64,000 nt of DNA from contig NZ_CP046121.1 of assembly GCF_009707485.1 (NCBI RefSeq), positions 558,001 to 622,000 of the forward strand. The letters are read 5' to 3'. The translations under genes and the position numbers were made by a program. Each line of letters starts with the position of its first letter. Within the stretch, counting starts at the first letter, position 1. Below are positions 48,003 through 59,303 of this stretch, one piece after another. Below the pieces are notes generated by a model. The model had not been told where the DNA came from. It did no database searches and saw only the letters and a list, made by a program, of their open reading frames with translations. Source of the DNA: Nostocoides sp. HKS02. GTDB taxonomy: Bacteria > Actinomycetota > Actinomycetes > Actinomycetales > Dermatophilaceae.

Positions 48003-48675
48003 GCACACCACCCTCCAGGCATATGCCGCGGCGATCCTTCGCCGGAGCGCTTGGAACCGGCGCCCAGAGCCTACCCGGGAGGGTGAGGCATTCTGCGCGC
48101 TGCTTCAGGTCCCGCTCAGGAGCGCGCCGTCCATGTCGGGCGGGCGGGGAGGACGTCCGCGACTGGGGCCGTCGCGCGCAGGGGCGAGGGGTGGGTCAGG
48201 CCACCTCGGCGCGCTCTGGGGCGACGTCCTCGACGTGCTCGCGCGCCGGGACCTCCAGCAGTCGGTCGAGCTCGGCCAGGGACAGTCGACGCCGTTCACC
48301 GCGAGCAGTCACTGCCATGACGCGCGACAGCAGCTCGCGCTCGCCGCTCAACAGCGGGTCGCGCGCGGCTTCGAGCTCGAACCATGGCCACCACACGCTG
48401 CAAGGATGCGCTGGCCGGCAGGGCAGGTGGGGCAACTTCACCCGAGTCGGGCCCTTTGCCCTAGTCCGGCCCTCGTCCCTTCGGTCGACGTGCGCTGGTC
48501 CGAGGGCTGGTGGTCGCGTGTCGGCGTGGGTCAGCACGCGACTCGGCTCGGCCGTTCGGTCGATGCGTCCCGGCCAGAGGGACTAGTCAGTTCTGACTAC
48601 CAAGCCGATCCCTCAGCAGGCGATCGCAGGTCATTGTTTGTAAACACAACCATTTGAGCTCGTAAGGGGATCCCC
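48003..48675. promoter_or_regulatory. Long intergenic region before the Flp pilin gene
   Basis: About 670 bases between the divergent YfhO-like and pilin genes. It holds one weak small frame (48196-48396), a near-perfect palindrome TAGTCAG-TT-CTGACTA (48584-48599), and TGTTTGTAAACA (48636-48647), an AT-rich repeat just before the pilin ribosome site. These two look like operator or promoter elements of the pilin gene. Nothing else is clear. Confidence 0.4.
48196..48396 (-). CDS. Hypothetical small protein
   Basis: A 66-residue frame from GTG 48396: MWWPWFELEAARDPLLSG continuing with ERELLSRVMAVTARGERRRLSLAELDRLLEVPAREHVEDVAP. It looks helical, charged and protein-like, but no ribosome site is visible upstream and I do not recognise it. 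It may be an artefact of GC-rich sequence. Confidence 0.35.
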   Translation of the reverse strand: MWWPWFELEAARDPLLSGERELLSRVMAVTARGERRRLSLAELDRLLEVPAREHVEDVAPERAEVA

Positions 48676-48846
48676 ATGACCAGCATCGTCGCCAAGCTTC
48701 GTCTCCACATCTCGCGTGAGCAGGGCGCCACCGCAGTCGAGTACGGACTGATGGTGGCCCTGATCGCCATCGTCATCATTGCCGCCGTCACGTTGCTCGG
48801 CGGCAGCCTCAACAGCCTGTTCAACCAGGTCGCCACGAGCGTCTAG
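48676..48846 (+). CDS. Flp-family type IVb pilin
   Basis: Prepilin of 56 residues: MTSIVAKLRLHISREQGATAVEYGLMVALIAIVIIAAVTLLGGSLNSLFNQVATSV. The Flp signature GATAVEYGLMVALIAIVII has the cleavage site Gly before Ala with Glu at +5 and a hydrophobic helix that packs the fibre. AAGGGG lies 6 bases before the ATG. Flp pilins are normally encoded with tad genes (TadA, B, C, TadV peptidase); none is in this window, so it is an orphan copy. A hairpin follows at 48882. It is too short to be found by length cut-offs. Confidence 0.88.
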   Translation: MTSIVAKLRLHISREQGATAVEYGLMVALIAIVIIAAVTLLGGSLNSLFNQVATSV

Positions 48847-48881
48847 CCAGCGGCGGCCGTCCGTGCCACCGAGGTGCTCAC

Positions 48882-48899
48882 GCGCCACCGCCGTGGCGC
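48882..48899 (+). terminator. Hairpin after the Flp pilin gene
   Basis: GCGCCAC, CGCC loop, GTGGCGC, 36 bases after the pilin stop. No T-run. Confidence 0.45.
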
Positions 48900-48932
48900 T
48901 GTGGGGGCTGCCGTGGGGCCGTCGTGGGGCTG

Positions 48933-49009
48933 TGGTGGGGCAGGTCGGGCTTGAACCGACGACCGACGGATTATGAGTCCGCTGCTCTGACCGACTGAGC
49001 TACTGCCCC
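48933..49009 (-). tRNA. tRNA-Met (CAT)
   Basis: On the minus strand: acceptor GGGGCAG pairs with CTGCCCC, D arm GCTCAGTCGGTCAGAGC, anticodon stem GCGGA/TCCGT with loop CTCATAA (anticodon CAT), T arm GTCGG-TTCAAGC-CCGAC. Encoded CCA at 48933-48935. The elongator Met identity is the best fit; a lysidine tRNA-Ile (CAT) is the alternative. Confidence 0.9.
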
Positions 49010-49316
49010 GCTGGGCCCAGGAGGCCGCCGGTCGCCCATCGGACGGAGACCGGTGTTGCGCTCCTGTGCCGAGCAGATTGTGTCAGAGCGGGTCCCCCGG
49101 CGGTGGTCGGACGGGTCGGTGCCGGAACTTCCGGATATCCGGGCGTTTCGTCACCAACAGGCGCGCTCGCGCCGATACCAGTGATGGTGCTGGTGCGGAT
49201 GTGATCCATGGTGCACAATGGGGCCAGCGCAACAACCGAAGAGTCGCGGCATCATGCCGAGCCACCCGTGCAGAGGTTCGTGGGGAAGACGTCCCTCGCA
49301 CACCAAGGAGGCCCGG
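49010..49316. promoter_or_regulatory. Intergenic region between divergent tRNA-Met and DUF3145 gene
   Basis: 307 bases that should hold the promoters of both genes. For the tRNA a TGACAC/ACAATCT pair on the minus strand near 49078-49092 is possible; before the DUF3145 gene TGGTGC and CAATGG around 49190-49220 are suggestive. AGGAGG at 49306-49311 is the ribosome site of the protein gene. No repeat or gene is seen. Confidence 0.3.
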
Positions 49317-49832
49317 ATGTCCGTCGCGATGCCGCGTGTCATGACCCGCGGGGTGGTGTTCATTCACTCCACCCCGACTGCGCTGTGCCCGCACATCACC
49401 TGGGCCCTGGAGTCCGCGCTCGACAGCCGCCTGTCGATCGACTGGACCCGTCAGCCAGCCGGTGCCGCACTCGTCCGCGCGGAGTTCCCGTGGAGCGGTG
49501 TGCAAGGCACCGGCGCCAAGCTCGCCTCCACCCTGCGTGGGTGGGACGGACTGCGCTATGAGATCACCGAGGAGCCCAGTCCCGGCGCCGACGGCTCGCG
49601 GTGGTCGCACACCCCCCGCCTGGGCATCCACCACACCTGGACCTCGGCCGCCGGTGACGCGGTCATCAACGAGGACCGCCTGCGCGAGGTCCTGCGGCTC
49701 TCGCAGGGATCTCCTGAGGCGATGGCGGAGATGGTCGAGGAGCTGCTCGGCAGCGACTGGGACGCCGAGCTCGAGCCCTTCCGGTATGCCGGCGACGGGG
49801 CTCCGGTGCGATGGCTCCACAAGGTGGGTTGA
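49317..49832 (+). CDS. DUF3145 family protein
   Basis: Conserved actinobacterial protein of 171 residues, function unknown. TRGVVFIHSTPTALCPHITWALESAL, FPWSGVQGTGAKLASTLRGWDGLRYEITEEPSPG and the C-terminal WDAELEPFRYAGDGAPVRWLHKVG are family blocks. ATG 49317 has AGGAGG 5 bases upstream. It usually lies near the fabF/accD end of the fatty-acid cluster, as here. Confidence 0.92.
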   Translation: MSVAMPRVMTRGVVFIHSTPTALCPHITWALESALDSRLSIDWTRQPAGAALVRAEFPWSGVQGTGAKLASTLRGWDGLRYEITEEPSPGADGSRWSHTPRLGIHHTWTSAAGDAVINEDRLREVLRLSQGSPEAMAEMVEELLGSDWDAELEPFRYAGDGAPVRWLHKVG

Positions 49833-49950
49833 GCAGTCCGGCCGGCACCCTGAGCTCAGGCCGCCCACGGCCCTCTGACCTGCACGTTTCGGGGGATCGT
49901 CGGCGTCCCGGGTAACCTGTCGCGTTGATCGACAGACCCAGGAGGTGCCT

Positions 49951-50574
49951 GTGACCCGCCGCAACCTGCCCGCTGCTGGCCTGCCCGCACTCGGTGGGCT
50001 CGCCGTTCTGCTCGTGCTCTGGTGCGCCTGGCGCATCCTCGGAGCGGGATTGACGGTGGCCACTGGACTCGTGGCGTGGGGCCTGTGGCTGGTCCTCGCG
50101 GCGTCGGTCGTGACCGCGGCGTTCTACGTCCGCGAGCTCGCCAAGCACCGGGTCGCGACCCGCGGGGGTGCGTGGCGGCCCCTGCCCTCCCTGGTGCTGC
50201 TCTGGATCGCCGGGCTGACCTCGGTGGGCGTCTTCGCGTTCATGCTGCCCAGTCGCGCCGAGCCAGCAGCGGCCGCGGCACCTGCGCCGGCTGCCGCCAC
50301 CGTGCCGGTTTCGCCGGCCCCGCCCGCGGCCGTCGCGACGACGGCCCCCACGACCGCCGCCGCCCGAGCGAGCGCGACCACGGCCTCGCGGTCGAAGGCT
50401 CGGGCGACACCCACGCCGGTGCGCACGACGGCCGCGCTGGCGCCCCAGCCGGTGTCCACCGCGGCGCCGGCCCCGGTGAGGTCGACGACGACCCCGCCGG
50501 CACCGTCACCGACGAGCTCACCCCTGATCACGATCAAGCTCCCCGGGCACGGAACCGGGTCGCCGACCCGCTAG
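49951..50574 (+). CDS. Hypothetical membrane protein with Ala/Pro/Thr-rich tail
   Basis: Protein of 207 residues from GTG 49951 (AGGAGG seven bases upstream; another GTG six bases before is too close to it). Three helices: LGGLAVLLVLWCAWRILGAG, GLVAWGLWLVLAASVVTAAF and LPSLVLLWIAGLTSVGVFAFML. Residues 105-207 are low-complexity Ala/Pro/Thr/Ser, probably outside the cell and possibly glycosylated. I do not recognise the family. It converges with fabF two bases apart. Confidence 0.7.
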   Translation: MTRRNLPAAGLPALGGLAVLLVLWCAWRILGAGLTVATGLVAWGLWLVLAASVVTAAFYVRELAKHRVATRGGAWRPLPSLVLLWIAGLTSVGVFAFMLPSRAEPAAAAAPAPAAATVPVSPAPPAAVATTAPTTAAARASATTASRSKARATPTPVRTTAALAPQPVSTAAPAPVRSTTTPPAPSPTSSPLITIKLPGHGTGSPTR

Positions 50575-50575
50575 G

Positions 50576-51820
50576 TCAGACGCTGGTGAAGACCACCGCG
50601 ACGTTGTGGCCGCCGAAGCCGAACGAGTTGTTCAGCGCCGCGATGTCGCCCTCGGGCAGCTTGCGCGCCTCGCCATGCACGACGTCGAGCTTGATCGCGG
50701 GGTCGAAGTCGTCGAGGTTGATGGTCGCCGGGGCGACGCGGTGGTGCAGCGCCAGCACGGTCAGGACGCCTTCGAGCGCGCCGGCGGCCCCCAGCAGGTG
50801 CCCGGTCATCGACTTCGTCGCGCTGACCGGCATACCGTCGGCGTCGTCGCCGAACGCACGCCGGATGGCGTTCGACTCGGCTACGTCGCCGACTGGGGTG
50901 GACGTCGCGTGCGCGTTGACGTGGACGATGTCCTTGGGGGACAGGCCCGCACGCTGGACGGCTTCGACCATCGCGCGAGAGGCGCCGGCACCCTCGGGCT
51001 CGGGCGCGGCGATGTGGTGGGAGTCGGCCGACATGCCCAGCCCGGCCAGCTCTGCGTAGATGGTCGCCCCGCGGGCCACGGCGTGCTCGTACTCCTCGAG
51101 CACCATGACGCCGGCGCCCTCACCGAGCACGAACCCGTCACGACCGGTGTCATAAGGGCGGGAGGCCCGCTCGGGGTCGTCGTTGCGGGTCGAGAGGGCC
51201 TGCATGGCCGCGAACCCGGCAATGGGCAGCGCGTGGACGGCGCCCTCGGTGCCACCGGCGACGGCCACGTCGGCGCGGCCGCTGCGGATCATCTCGGCGG
51301 CATACCCCATCGCCTCGAGGCCGGAGGCGCAGGCGGACACGGGGGTGTGCGCCCCCGCGCGAGCGCCGATCTCCAGCGACACCGCGGCGGAGGACGCGTT
51401 GGGCATGAGCATCGGGACCGCGAGGGGGAAGACCCGCCGCGGACCCTTCTCCTTGAGGTTGTCCCACTGGGACAGCAGGGTCCACACACCGCCGATGCCG
51501 GTGCCGATGCACGCGGCGAGCCGCTCGGGCTCGACCTGCGGGCTGCCGGCGTGCGCCCAGGCCTCGCGGGTGGCGATCAGCGCGTACTGCGCGCTCGGGT
51601 CGAGGCGGCGCACCTCCACCTTGGAGAGCACCTCCTCGGGCGGGGTGTGGATGACCGCGGCGAATGTCACCGGCAGCTCGTACTTCTCCACCCAGTCGTA
51701 GGGCATGGTGCGGGCGCCCGAACGGCCCGCGAGGATCGCGTCCCAGGTCTCCGGGACGGTGCCCCCCACGGGAGTGGTGGCGCCCAGGCCCGTGACGACG
51801 ACGCGTCGCTGCTCGGTCAT
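50576..51820 (-). CDS. fabF: Beta-ketoacyl-ACP synthase II
   Basis: Elongating condensing enzyme of type II fatty-acid synthesis, 414 residues. VVVTGLGATTPVGG opens it. The Cys-His-His triad is in TPVSACASGLEAMGYAAEMI (Cys about 174), VNAHATSTPVGD and SATKSMTGHLLGAAGALEGV; NNSFGFGGHNVAVVF ends the protein. It is the last gene of the fasR-fabD-fabH-acpP-fabF cluster, transcribed leftwards. Confidence 0.95.
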   Translation of the reverse strand: MTEQRRVVVTGLGATTPVGGTVPETWDAILAGRSGARTMPYDWVEKYELPVTFAAVIHTPPEEVLSKVEVRRLDPSAQYALIATREAWAHAGSPQVEPERLAACIGTGIGGVWTLLSQWDNLKEKGPRRVFPLAVPMLMPNASSAAVSLEIGARAGAHTPVSACASGLEAMGYAAEMIRSGRADVAVAGGTEGAVHALPIAGFAAMQALSTRNDDPERASRPYDTGRDGFVLGEGAGVMVLEEYEHAVARGATIYAELAGLGMSADSHHIAAPEPEGAGASRAMVEAVQRAGLSPKDIVHVNAHATSTPVGDVAESNAIRRAFGDDADGMPVSATKSMTGHLLGAAGALEGVLTVLALHHRVAPATINLDDFDPAIKLDVVHGEARKLPEGDIAALNNSFGFGGHNVAVVFTSV

Positions 51821-51926
51821 GGCTGGATGTGCTCCTTCGTCGGGTGGTGCGTGGGTGGTGCACCGGCGCGGGACGCCGCGGGCTCGGCGGTGACCGCCGT
51901 ATGCCGCGCCCCGCGCCGGGTGGGGC

Positions 51927-52175
51927 TCAGCTCTGGTTGGTGGCGATGAAGCTCACGGCATCGCCGACGGTCTTGAGGTTCTTGACCTCGTCGTCGGGGA
52001 TCCGCACGCCGAACTTCTCCTCGGCGTTGACCACGATGGTCATCATCGACAGCGAGTCGATGTCGAGGTCGTCGGTGAACGACTTCTCCGGCTGCACCGA
52101 CTCGGTGTCGAGGCCGGTCTCCTCGTTGACGATCTCGGCCAGACCCTCGAGGATCTCCTGCTCGCTCTGCGCCAT
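51927..52175 (-). CDS. acpP: Acyl carrier protein
   Basis: Carries growing acyl chains on 4'-phosphopantetheine. The protein has 82 residues. The attachment Ser lies in FTDDLDIDSLSMMTIVV (about 42), followed by an acidic helix 2, EEKFGVRIPDDEVKNLKTVGDAVSFI. ATG 52175 is chosen because AAGGAG lies nine bases before it; an ATG at 52193 would read through that site. Sits between fabH and fabF. Confidence 0.95.
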   Translation of the reverse strand: MAQSEQEILEGLAEIVNEETGLDTESVQPEKSFTDDLDIDSLSMMTIVVNAEEKFGVRIPDDEVKNLKTVGDAVSFIATNQS

Positions 52176-52256
52176 CTGGCTCAGCTCCTTCATGGTTGAT
52201 GTGCGGTGGTTGTGCATCGGTCGGCCCGGTTCACCCGCGGGCCAGCGGGAGTCTGC

Positions 52257-53279
52257 TCAGGGCAGGACCACGACCTGTGCGGCGTAGACCAACCCGGCCC
52301 CGAAGCCGATCTGCAGGGCCAGACCGCCGTGCGGTGCCTCGCCCTCGCGCAGCATCCGCTCGGTGGCCAGCGGGATCGAGGCGGCCGAGGTGTTGGCCGT
52401 CTCGGCGATGTCGCGAGCCACCGGGATGTCGGCGGGCAGCTTGAGCTGCTTGATCATCGCGTCGATGATCCGCATGTTGGCCTGGTGGGGGATGAAGGCG
52501 TCGAGGTCCTCGGCGCGGACGCCTGCGGCATCCAGGGCCTTCTGGGCCACGGGAGCCATGCCCCACACCGCCCAGCGGAAGACGGCCTGGCCGGCCATGC
52601 CGATCGCGGGCGAGCCGAGGCCGTCGGACTCCTTGAGCTCGACCCAGCTGTCTCGCTGGGAGATGGTCCGCCACTGCGAGCCGTCGGACCCCCAGACCGT
52701 GGGGCCGATGCCGGGGACGTCGCTCGGGCCGACGATCGCCGCCCCGGCGCCGTCGCCGAAGATGAACGCCGTGCCGCGGTCGGTGGGGTCGGTGAAGTCC
52801 GAGAGCTTCTCGACGCCGACGACCAGGACGTGCTGGGCGGACCCGCCGCGGACCATGTCGCTGGCCAGGCTGATGCCGTGGCAGTAGCCGGCGCAGGCCG
52901 CCGAGATGTCGAAGGCCGCCCCGCGGATACCGAGGCGGTCGGCGAGGATCGGCGCGGCGGCAGGGGTCTGGTAGGGGTGCGTGACCGTCGCGACGATGAC
53001 GGCGTCGACCTGGGCGGCCTCGAGCCCGGCGGCGGCGAGCGCCTCGCGGGTGGCTGCCTCGGACATGTCGACCACCGACTCGTCCTTGGCGGCGAACCGG
53101 CGGCTCTTGATGCCCGAGCGTTCCTGGATCCACTGGTCGGAGGAGTCGATCGCCTCGACGATCTCGGAGTTGGGGACGACGCGTTCGGGCCGGTAGCCGC
53201 CCACGCCGAGGATCCGGGTGTGGCGGGCGCCCGTGGATTCGGTGATGATGCCGGTGCCCTTGGGGACGGGTGTGGTCAT
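52257..53279 (-). CDS. fabH: Beta-ketoacyl-ACP synthase III
   Basis: Starts fatty-acid synthesis by condensing acyl-CoA (branched starters in many actinobacteria) with malonyl-ACP. The protein has 340 residues. Cys in DISAACAGYCHGISLA (about 125), His in DAFIPHQANMRIIDAM and Asn in AETANTSAASIPLA form the triad. IQERSGIKSRRFAAKDE and GDGAGAAIVG are further marks. The start follows the fabD stop by one base. Confidence 0.95.
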   Translation of the reverse strand: MTTPVPKGTGIITESTGARHTRILGVGGYRPERVVPNSEIVEAIDSSDQWIQERSGIKSRRFAAKDESVVDMSEAATREALAAAGLEAAQVDAVIVATVTHPYQTPAAAPILADRLGIRGAAFDISAACAGYCHGISLASDMVRGGSAQHVLVVGVEKLSDFTDPTDRGTAFIFGDGAGAAIVGPSDVPGIGPTVWGSDGSQWRTISQRDSWVELKESDGLGSPAIGMAGQAVFRWAVWGMAPVAQKALDAAGVRAEDLDAFIPHQANMRIIDAMIKQLKLPADIPVARDIAETANTSAASIPLATERMLREGEAPHGGLALQIGFGAGLVYAAQVVVLP

Positions 53280-53280
53280 G

Positions 53281-54285
53281 TCAGGCCTCTTGCGCGTCGG
53301 ACGAGGAAGGTGTCGAGGAGGGTGTCGAGGGAGGTGTCACGGAGGCGGGGTCGCCGTCCCGCGCCGAGCCGGACTCGGCAATGAGCTGCTGGGCCTTCTC
53401 GAGGTCATCGGGGGTCTTCACTGCCAGTGTGGCAACTCCCGGCATCGCGCGCTTGGCGAGGCCGACCAGAGTTCCGGCCGGGGCCAGCTCGATGAGGGTC
53501 GTGACACCCATGGAGACCATGGTCTGCATGCACTGGTCCCAACGGACGGGGTTGCTCACCTGGCGGACGAGGCGAGCCAGCGCGTCGGCACCGCCGGACA
53601 CCGCGGCGCCGTCGGCGTTCGACAGCAGGGTGACCGCAGGATCGCGGGTCTTGAACCCGGCACTGAGGCTCGAGAGCGCGTCGACTGCGGGCGCCATGTG
53701 ACTGGTGTGGAATGCCCCGGCGACCTGCAGGGGGATGACTCGGGCCTTGGCGGGTGGCTCCGCGGCCAGGGCGGCGAGCTGCTCGAGGGTGCCGGCGGCC
53801 ACGACCTGCCCCGCGCCGTTGGCGTTCGCCGCCGTGAGGCCGTGGCGCTCCAGCGCCGCGGCGACCTCGGCGGGGTCTCCGCCGAGCACCGCGCTCATGC
53901 CGGTCGGAGTCGTCGCGCTGGCGGCAGCCATACCCCTGCCGCGCTCGCGGACGAACACCATCGCGTCGCGGTCGTCGAGCACACCGGCGAAGGCTGCGGC
54001 GGTGATCTCGCCCACCGAGTGGCCGCCGGTGACCCCGACTGGCCCGCTCGGTCCGTCAGGGAGCAGGACTGCGGCCACCGCCAGACCCGCGCCCACGATG
54101 AGCGGCTGGGCGACTGCGGTGTCCTTGATCGTCTCGGCGTCGGAGGTGGTGCCGTGGGCGACGAGGTCGACCTCGGCGACGTCGGAGAGCGACTCGAGCC
54201 GCGCCCGGAAGGCGGGCAGCTCCAGCCAAGGGGTGAGGAAGCCGGGGGTCTGGGAGCCCTGTCCGGGGCACACGATGGCGAGCAC
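53281..54285 (-). CDS. fabD: Malonyl-CoA:ACP transacylase
   Basis: Loads malonyl units on acyl carrier protein. The protein has 334 residues. The nucleophilic Ser is in VTGGHSVGEITAAAFAGV (about 90), with PGQGSQTPG at the N-terminus, Arg in RGRGMAAAS and the catalytic His in VAGAFHTSHMAPA. The last 25 residues are a Pro/Ser/Thr-rich repetitive tail (PSTPSSTPSSSD) beyond the usual end. GTG start. First structural gene of the cluster, 100 bases after fasR. Confidence 0.94.
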   Translation of the reverse strand: MLAIVCPGQGSQTPGFLTPWLELPAFRARLESLSDVAEVDLVAHGTTSDAETIKDTAVAQPLIVGAGLAVAAVLLPDGPSGPVGVTGGHSVGEITAAAFAGVLDDRDAMVFVRERGRGMAAASATTPTGMSAVLGGDPAEVAAALERHGLTAANANGAGQVVAAGTLEQLAALAAEPPAKARVIPLQVAGAFHTSHMAPAVDALSSLSAGFKTRDPAVTLLSNADGAAVSGGADALARLVRQVSNPVRWDQCMQTMVSMGVTTLIELAPAGTLVGLAKRAMPGVATLAVKTPDDLEKAQQLIAESGSARDGDPASVTPPSTPSSTPSSSDAQEA

Positions 54286-54385
54286 GGTCCCAGCCTTGCG
54301 GTCGGGGTGGCCCCGCAGCGTGACCGTTTGGCACCAACATCGCGGGCGTGTCTTGGAGGATGTCTACAAAAGGTGGGACCAGGGT

Positions 54386-55564
54386 CTACGCAGGCCGCGA
54401 TCGAGAGGACTGGCTGAGGCGGCCGAGCGCGAGCGCGATCCGCACGGTGTGGGCGTCGTGTTGGTCGGTCAGCTGGTAGCCGGTGAGGTCGGCGATCTTG
54501 CCGAGGCGGTACCGGACCGTGTTGGGGTGGACGAACAGCAGCCGAGCGGTGCCCTCGAGGCCGCCCGCCGACTCGAGGTAGACGGCCGCGGTGTCGAGCA
54601 GACCGCCACCCGCGCCCACGAGCGGGTGCCAGATCCGGTCGAGCAGCAGGGCCCGGGCGGGACCGTCACCCACGAGGACGCGCTCGGCCAGCAGGTCGTC
54701 GGCCGCGACCGGCCGGGGGGCCTGCGGCCAGGCATGGGCGCAGGAGTGCCCCGCCAGTGCCGCCCGCGCGGAGCGTCCCGCCGCGAACAGGTGCGGCACC
54801 CGGGGGCCGACCACCACCGGCCCGTCGCCGAAGTGGTCGGCGACTGCGCGGGTGGCCTCGAGGGGGTCGTCGACGTTGCCGAGGATGCAGACCAGGCGAC
54901 GGCCCTGGATCGCGGCGAGGATGTCGACGCCGACCTTCTGCGCAGCACGGCGCAGGCCGTCGACCACCCCCGCAGGGCTGCCGGCGGGCGTGCTTCCGGC
55001 GATGACGGCGACACGGGTCGTCGTGCCCCACCCGAGCGCGGCGGCCCGCGACTGCATCGAGTCGTCGGCCTCACCGCGGAGCACGGCGTCCACCACGAGT
55101 CCTTCGAGCCGGGCGTCCCACGCGCCGCGGGCCTCCGCGGCGTGGGCGTAGACCTCGGCAGCGGCGAACGCGATCTCGCGCGAGTACCGCAGGACGGACT
55201 CGCGCAGGGCCTGCTCCTCACCCGGCTCGGCGAGCGCGGTGGCATCGAGCTCGACCACGTCGACGACCGACCGGACGAGGTCGAGGGTCTGGCGCAGGGT
55301 GATCGAGCGGGTCAGCTCTCGCGGTGCCGTGCCGAACACGTCGGCGGTCACCGGGACCTGGTCGCCCCCCGCGCGGAGCCAGGCGATGAACGCGGCGATG
55401 CCGGCCTGGGCCACGAGTCCCACCCACGACCGGTCCTCGGCGGACAGGGCGCGGTACCACTCGTGGCTCGCCTCCATCCGGCGGATCGCCGCGGTGGAGA
55501 GCTCTCCGGCGGCCCGCTCCACCCGCTGCAGGGTGACCTGCGAGGTGTCCTGGCGCGACGGCAT
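54386..55564 (-). CDS. fasR: PucR-type regulator, probable fatty-acid synthesis activator FasR
   Basis: Transcription factor of 392 residues. N-terminal helical part, a GGDEF-like/CdaR middle (about 170-290), and a C-terminal PucR HTH_30 domain: AGGLEGTARLLFVHPNTVRYRLGKIADLTGYQL. In Streptomyces, FasR upstream of fabD activates the fabD-fabH-acpP-fabF operon; the same order here supports that role. The ATG at 55564 lies in a perfect inverted repeat made of two GTATGCCG words with a -10 box in its loop. Confidence 0.88.
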   Translation of the reverse strand: MPSRQDTSQVTLQRVERAAGELSTAAIRRMEASHEWYRALSAEDRSWVGLVAQAGIAAFIAWLRAGGDQVPVTADVFGTAPRELTRSITLRQTLDLVRSVVDVVELDATALAEPGEEQALRESVLRYSREIAFAAAEVYAHAAEARGAWDARLEGLVVDAVLRGEADDSMQSRAAALGWGTTTRVAVIAGSTPAGSPAGVVDGLRRAAQKVGVDILAAIQGRRLVCILGNVDDPLEATRAVADHFGDGPVVVGPRVPHLFAAGRSARAALAGHSCAHAWPQAPRPVAADDLLAERVLVGDGPARALLLDRIWHPLVGAGGGLLDTAAVYLESAGGLEGTARLLFVHPNTVRYRLGKIADLTGYQLTDQHDAHTVRIALALGRLSQSSRSRPA

Positions 55565-55589
55565 ACGGGCAGTCTATTTGTATGCCGTC
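55557..55589. promoter_or_regulatory. Inverted GTATGCCG pair flanking the fasR -10 box
   Basis: Arms GACGGCATAC (55557-55566) and GTATGCCGTC (55580-55589) with a 13-base loop. The loop holds TAGACT on the minus strand, and the left arm holds the fasR start codon. Confidence 0.7.
55571..55576 (-). promoter_or_regulatory. -10 box TAGACT, leaderless start of fasR
   Basis: TAGACT on the minus strand ends 6 bases before the fasR ATG; no ribosome site is present. Confidence 0.5.
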
Positions 55590-55656
55590 CACAACCGAAC
55601 GGCGCACGTCACCGGTGCAGGGTGGGCAGCGCGAGGGGGGCAGCGCGAGGGGTTCG

Positions 55657-56529
55657 TCAGCCGGCGTGGTCGCGCCAGCTGTGCTGCGGCTCGTAGCCGA
55701 GCACCCGGCGCGCCTTGGCGATCGACAGCAAGGTCTCGTGCTCGCCGAGCTCGCCGCGCACCTCGACGCCGGGGAAGACCTCGGCCATGAGGTCGGCGCT
55801 GGAGCGGCTCATCACGGTGTCGGCGTTGGCGACGATGAAGACGTCGGTGCCCGGGTCGGGGTACTCGAGCGCGCGGCGCACCGCCTGGGCTCCGTCGCGC
55901 GCGTCGATGTACCCCCACAGGTTCCACTTCCGCAGCAGGGGGTCGGTGTCGTAGCCGGGGAACGCGGCGTAGTCGGCGACGTCCATGACGTTGGAGAACC
56001 GCAGCCCGATCATGCTCAGCTCGGGGTCCCAGCGGCAGAACTGACGGGCCATCTCCTCCTCGAGCACCTTGGTCAGGGAGTACGCCGACTCCGGCCGCGG
56101 CGGGTAGTCCTCGTCGACGGGTGCGTAGGGCGGGGGAGTGTCGAAGGGCAGCCCGAGCACGGTCTCGCTCGAGGCCCACACGACCTTGCGTATGCCGGCG
56201 GCGCGAGAGGCCGCGAAGACGTGGTAGGTCGCAGCGGAGTTGTTGGCAAAGGTCGTGGCGTTCGCCATCAGCCCGGACGCGGGGAGGGCGGCGAGGTGCA
56301 CCACGGCGTCGAGCCGGCCGCGGTGCTCGTCGGTCCACCCCGTCAGCGCCTCGAGCACCTGCCCGTAGTCGGTGAGGTGGACGGCCAGGAACTCGGTCGT
56401 CGGCTCCGGCGGGCGGTGCCGGTCGAGGGCGAGCACCTGCCAGCCCTGCTCGACCAGGTGGGACACGACGGCCCGACCGAGCTTGCCCGAGGACCCGGTG
56501 ACGGCGACGCGGCCGGGCGCACCCGGCAT
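55657..56529 (-). CDS. NAD-dependent epimerase/dehydratase family protein
   Basis: Extended short-chain dehydrogenase of 290 residues. Rossmann motif VAVTGSSGKLGRAVV at the N-terminus, VVHLAALPASG, SSETVLG and the catalytic YSLTK (about 150). GLRFSNVMDVADYAAFPGYD follows. It resembles the UDP-glucose 4-epimerase-like group, but the substrate cannot be read. It lies between aceE and fasR, eight bases from the aceE stop, and is not part of the usual fatty-acid cluster. A GTATGCCG copy overlaps the start codon. Confidence 0.88.
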   Translation of the reverse strand: MPGAPGRVAVTGSSGKLGRAVVSHLVEQGWQVLALDRHRPPEPTTEFLAVHLTDYGQVLEALTGWTDEHRGRLDAVVHLAALPASGLMANATTFANNSAATYHVFAASRAAGIRKVVWASSETVLGLPFDTPPPYAPVDEDYPPRPESAYSLTKVLEEEMARQFCRWDPELSMIGLRFSNVMDVADYAAFPGYDTDPLLRKWNLWGYIDARDGAQAVRRALEYPDPGTDVFIVANADTVMSRSSADLMAEVFPGVEVRGELGEHETLLSIAKARRVLGYEPQHSWRDHAG

Positions 56530-56537
56530 ACCGGCGT

Positions 56538-59303
<2,766 letters not shown>

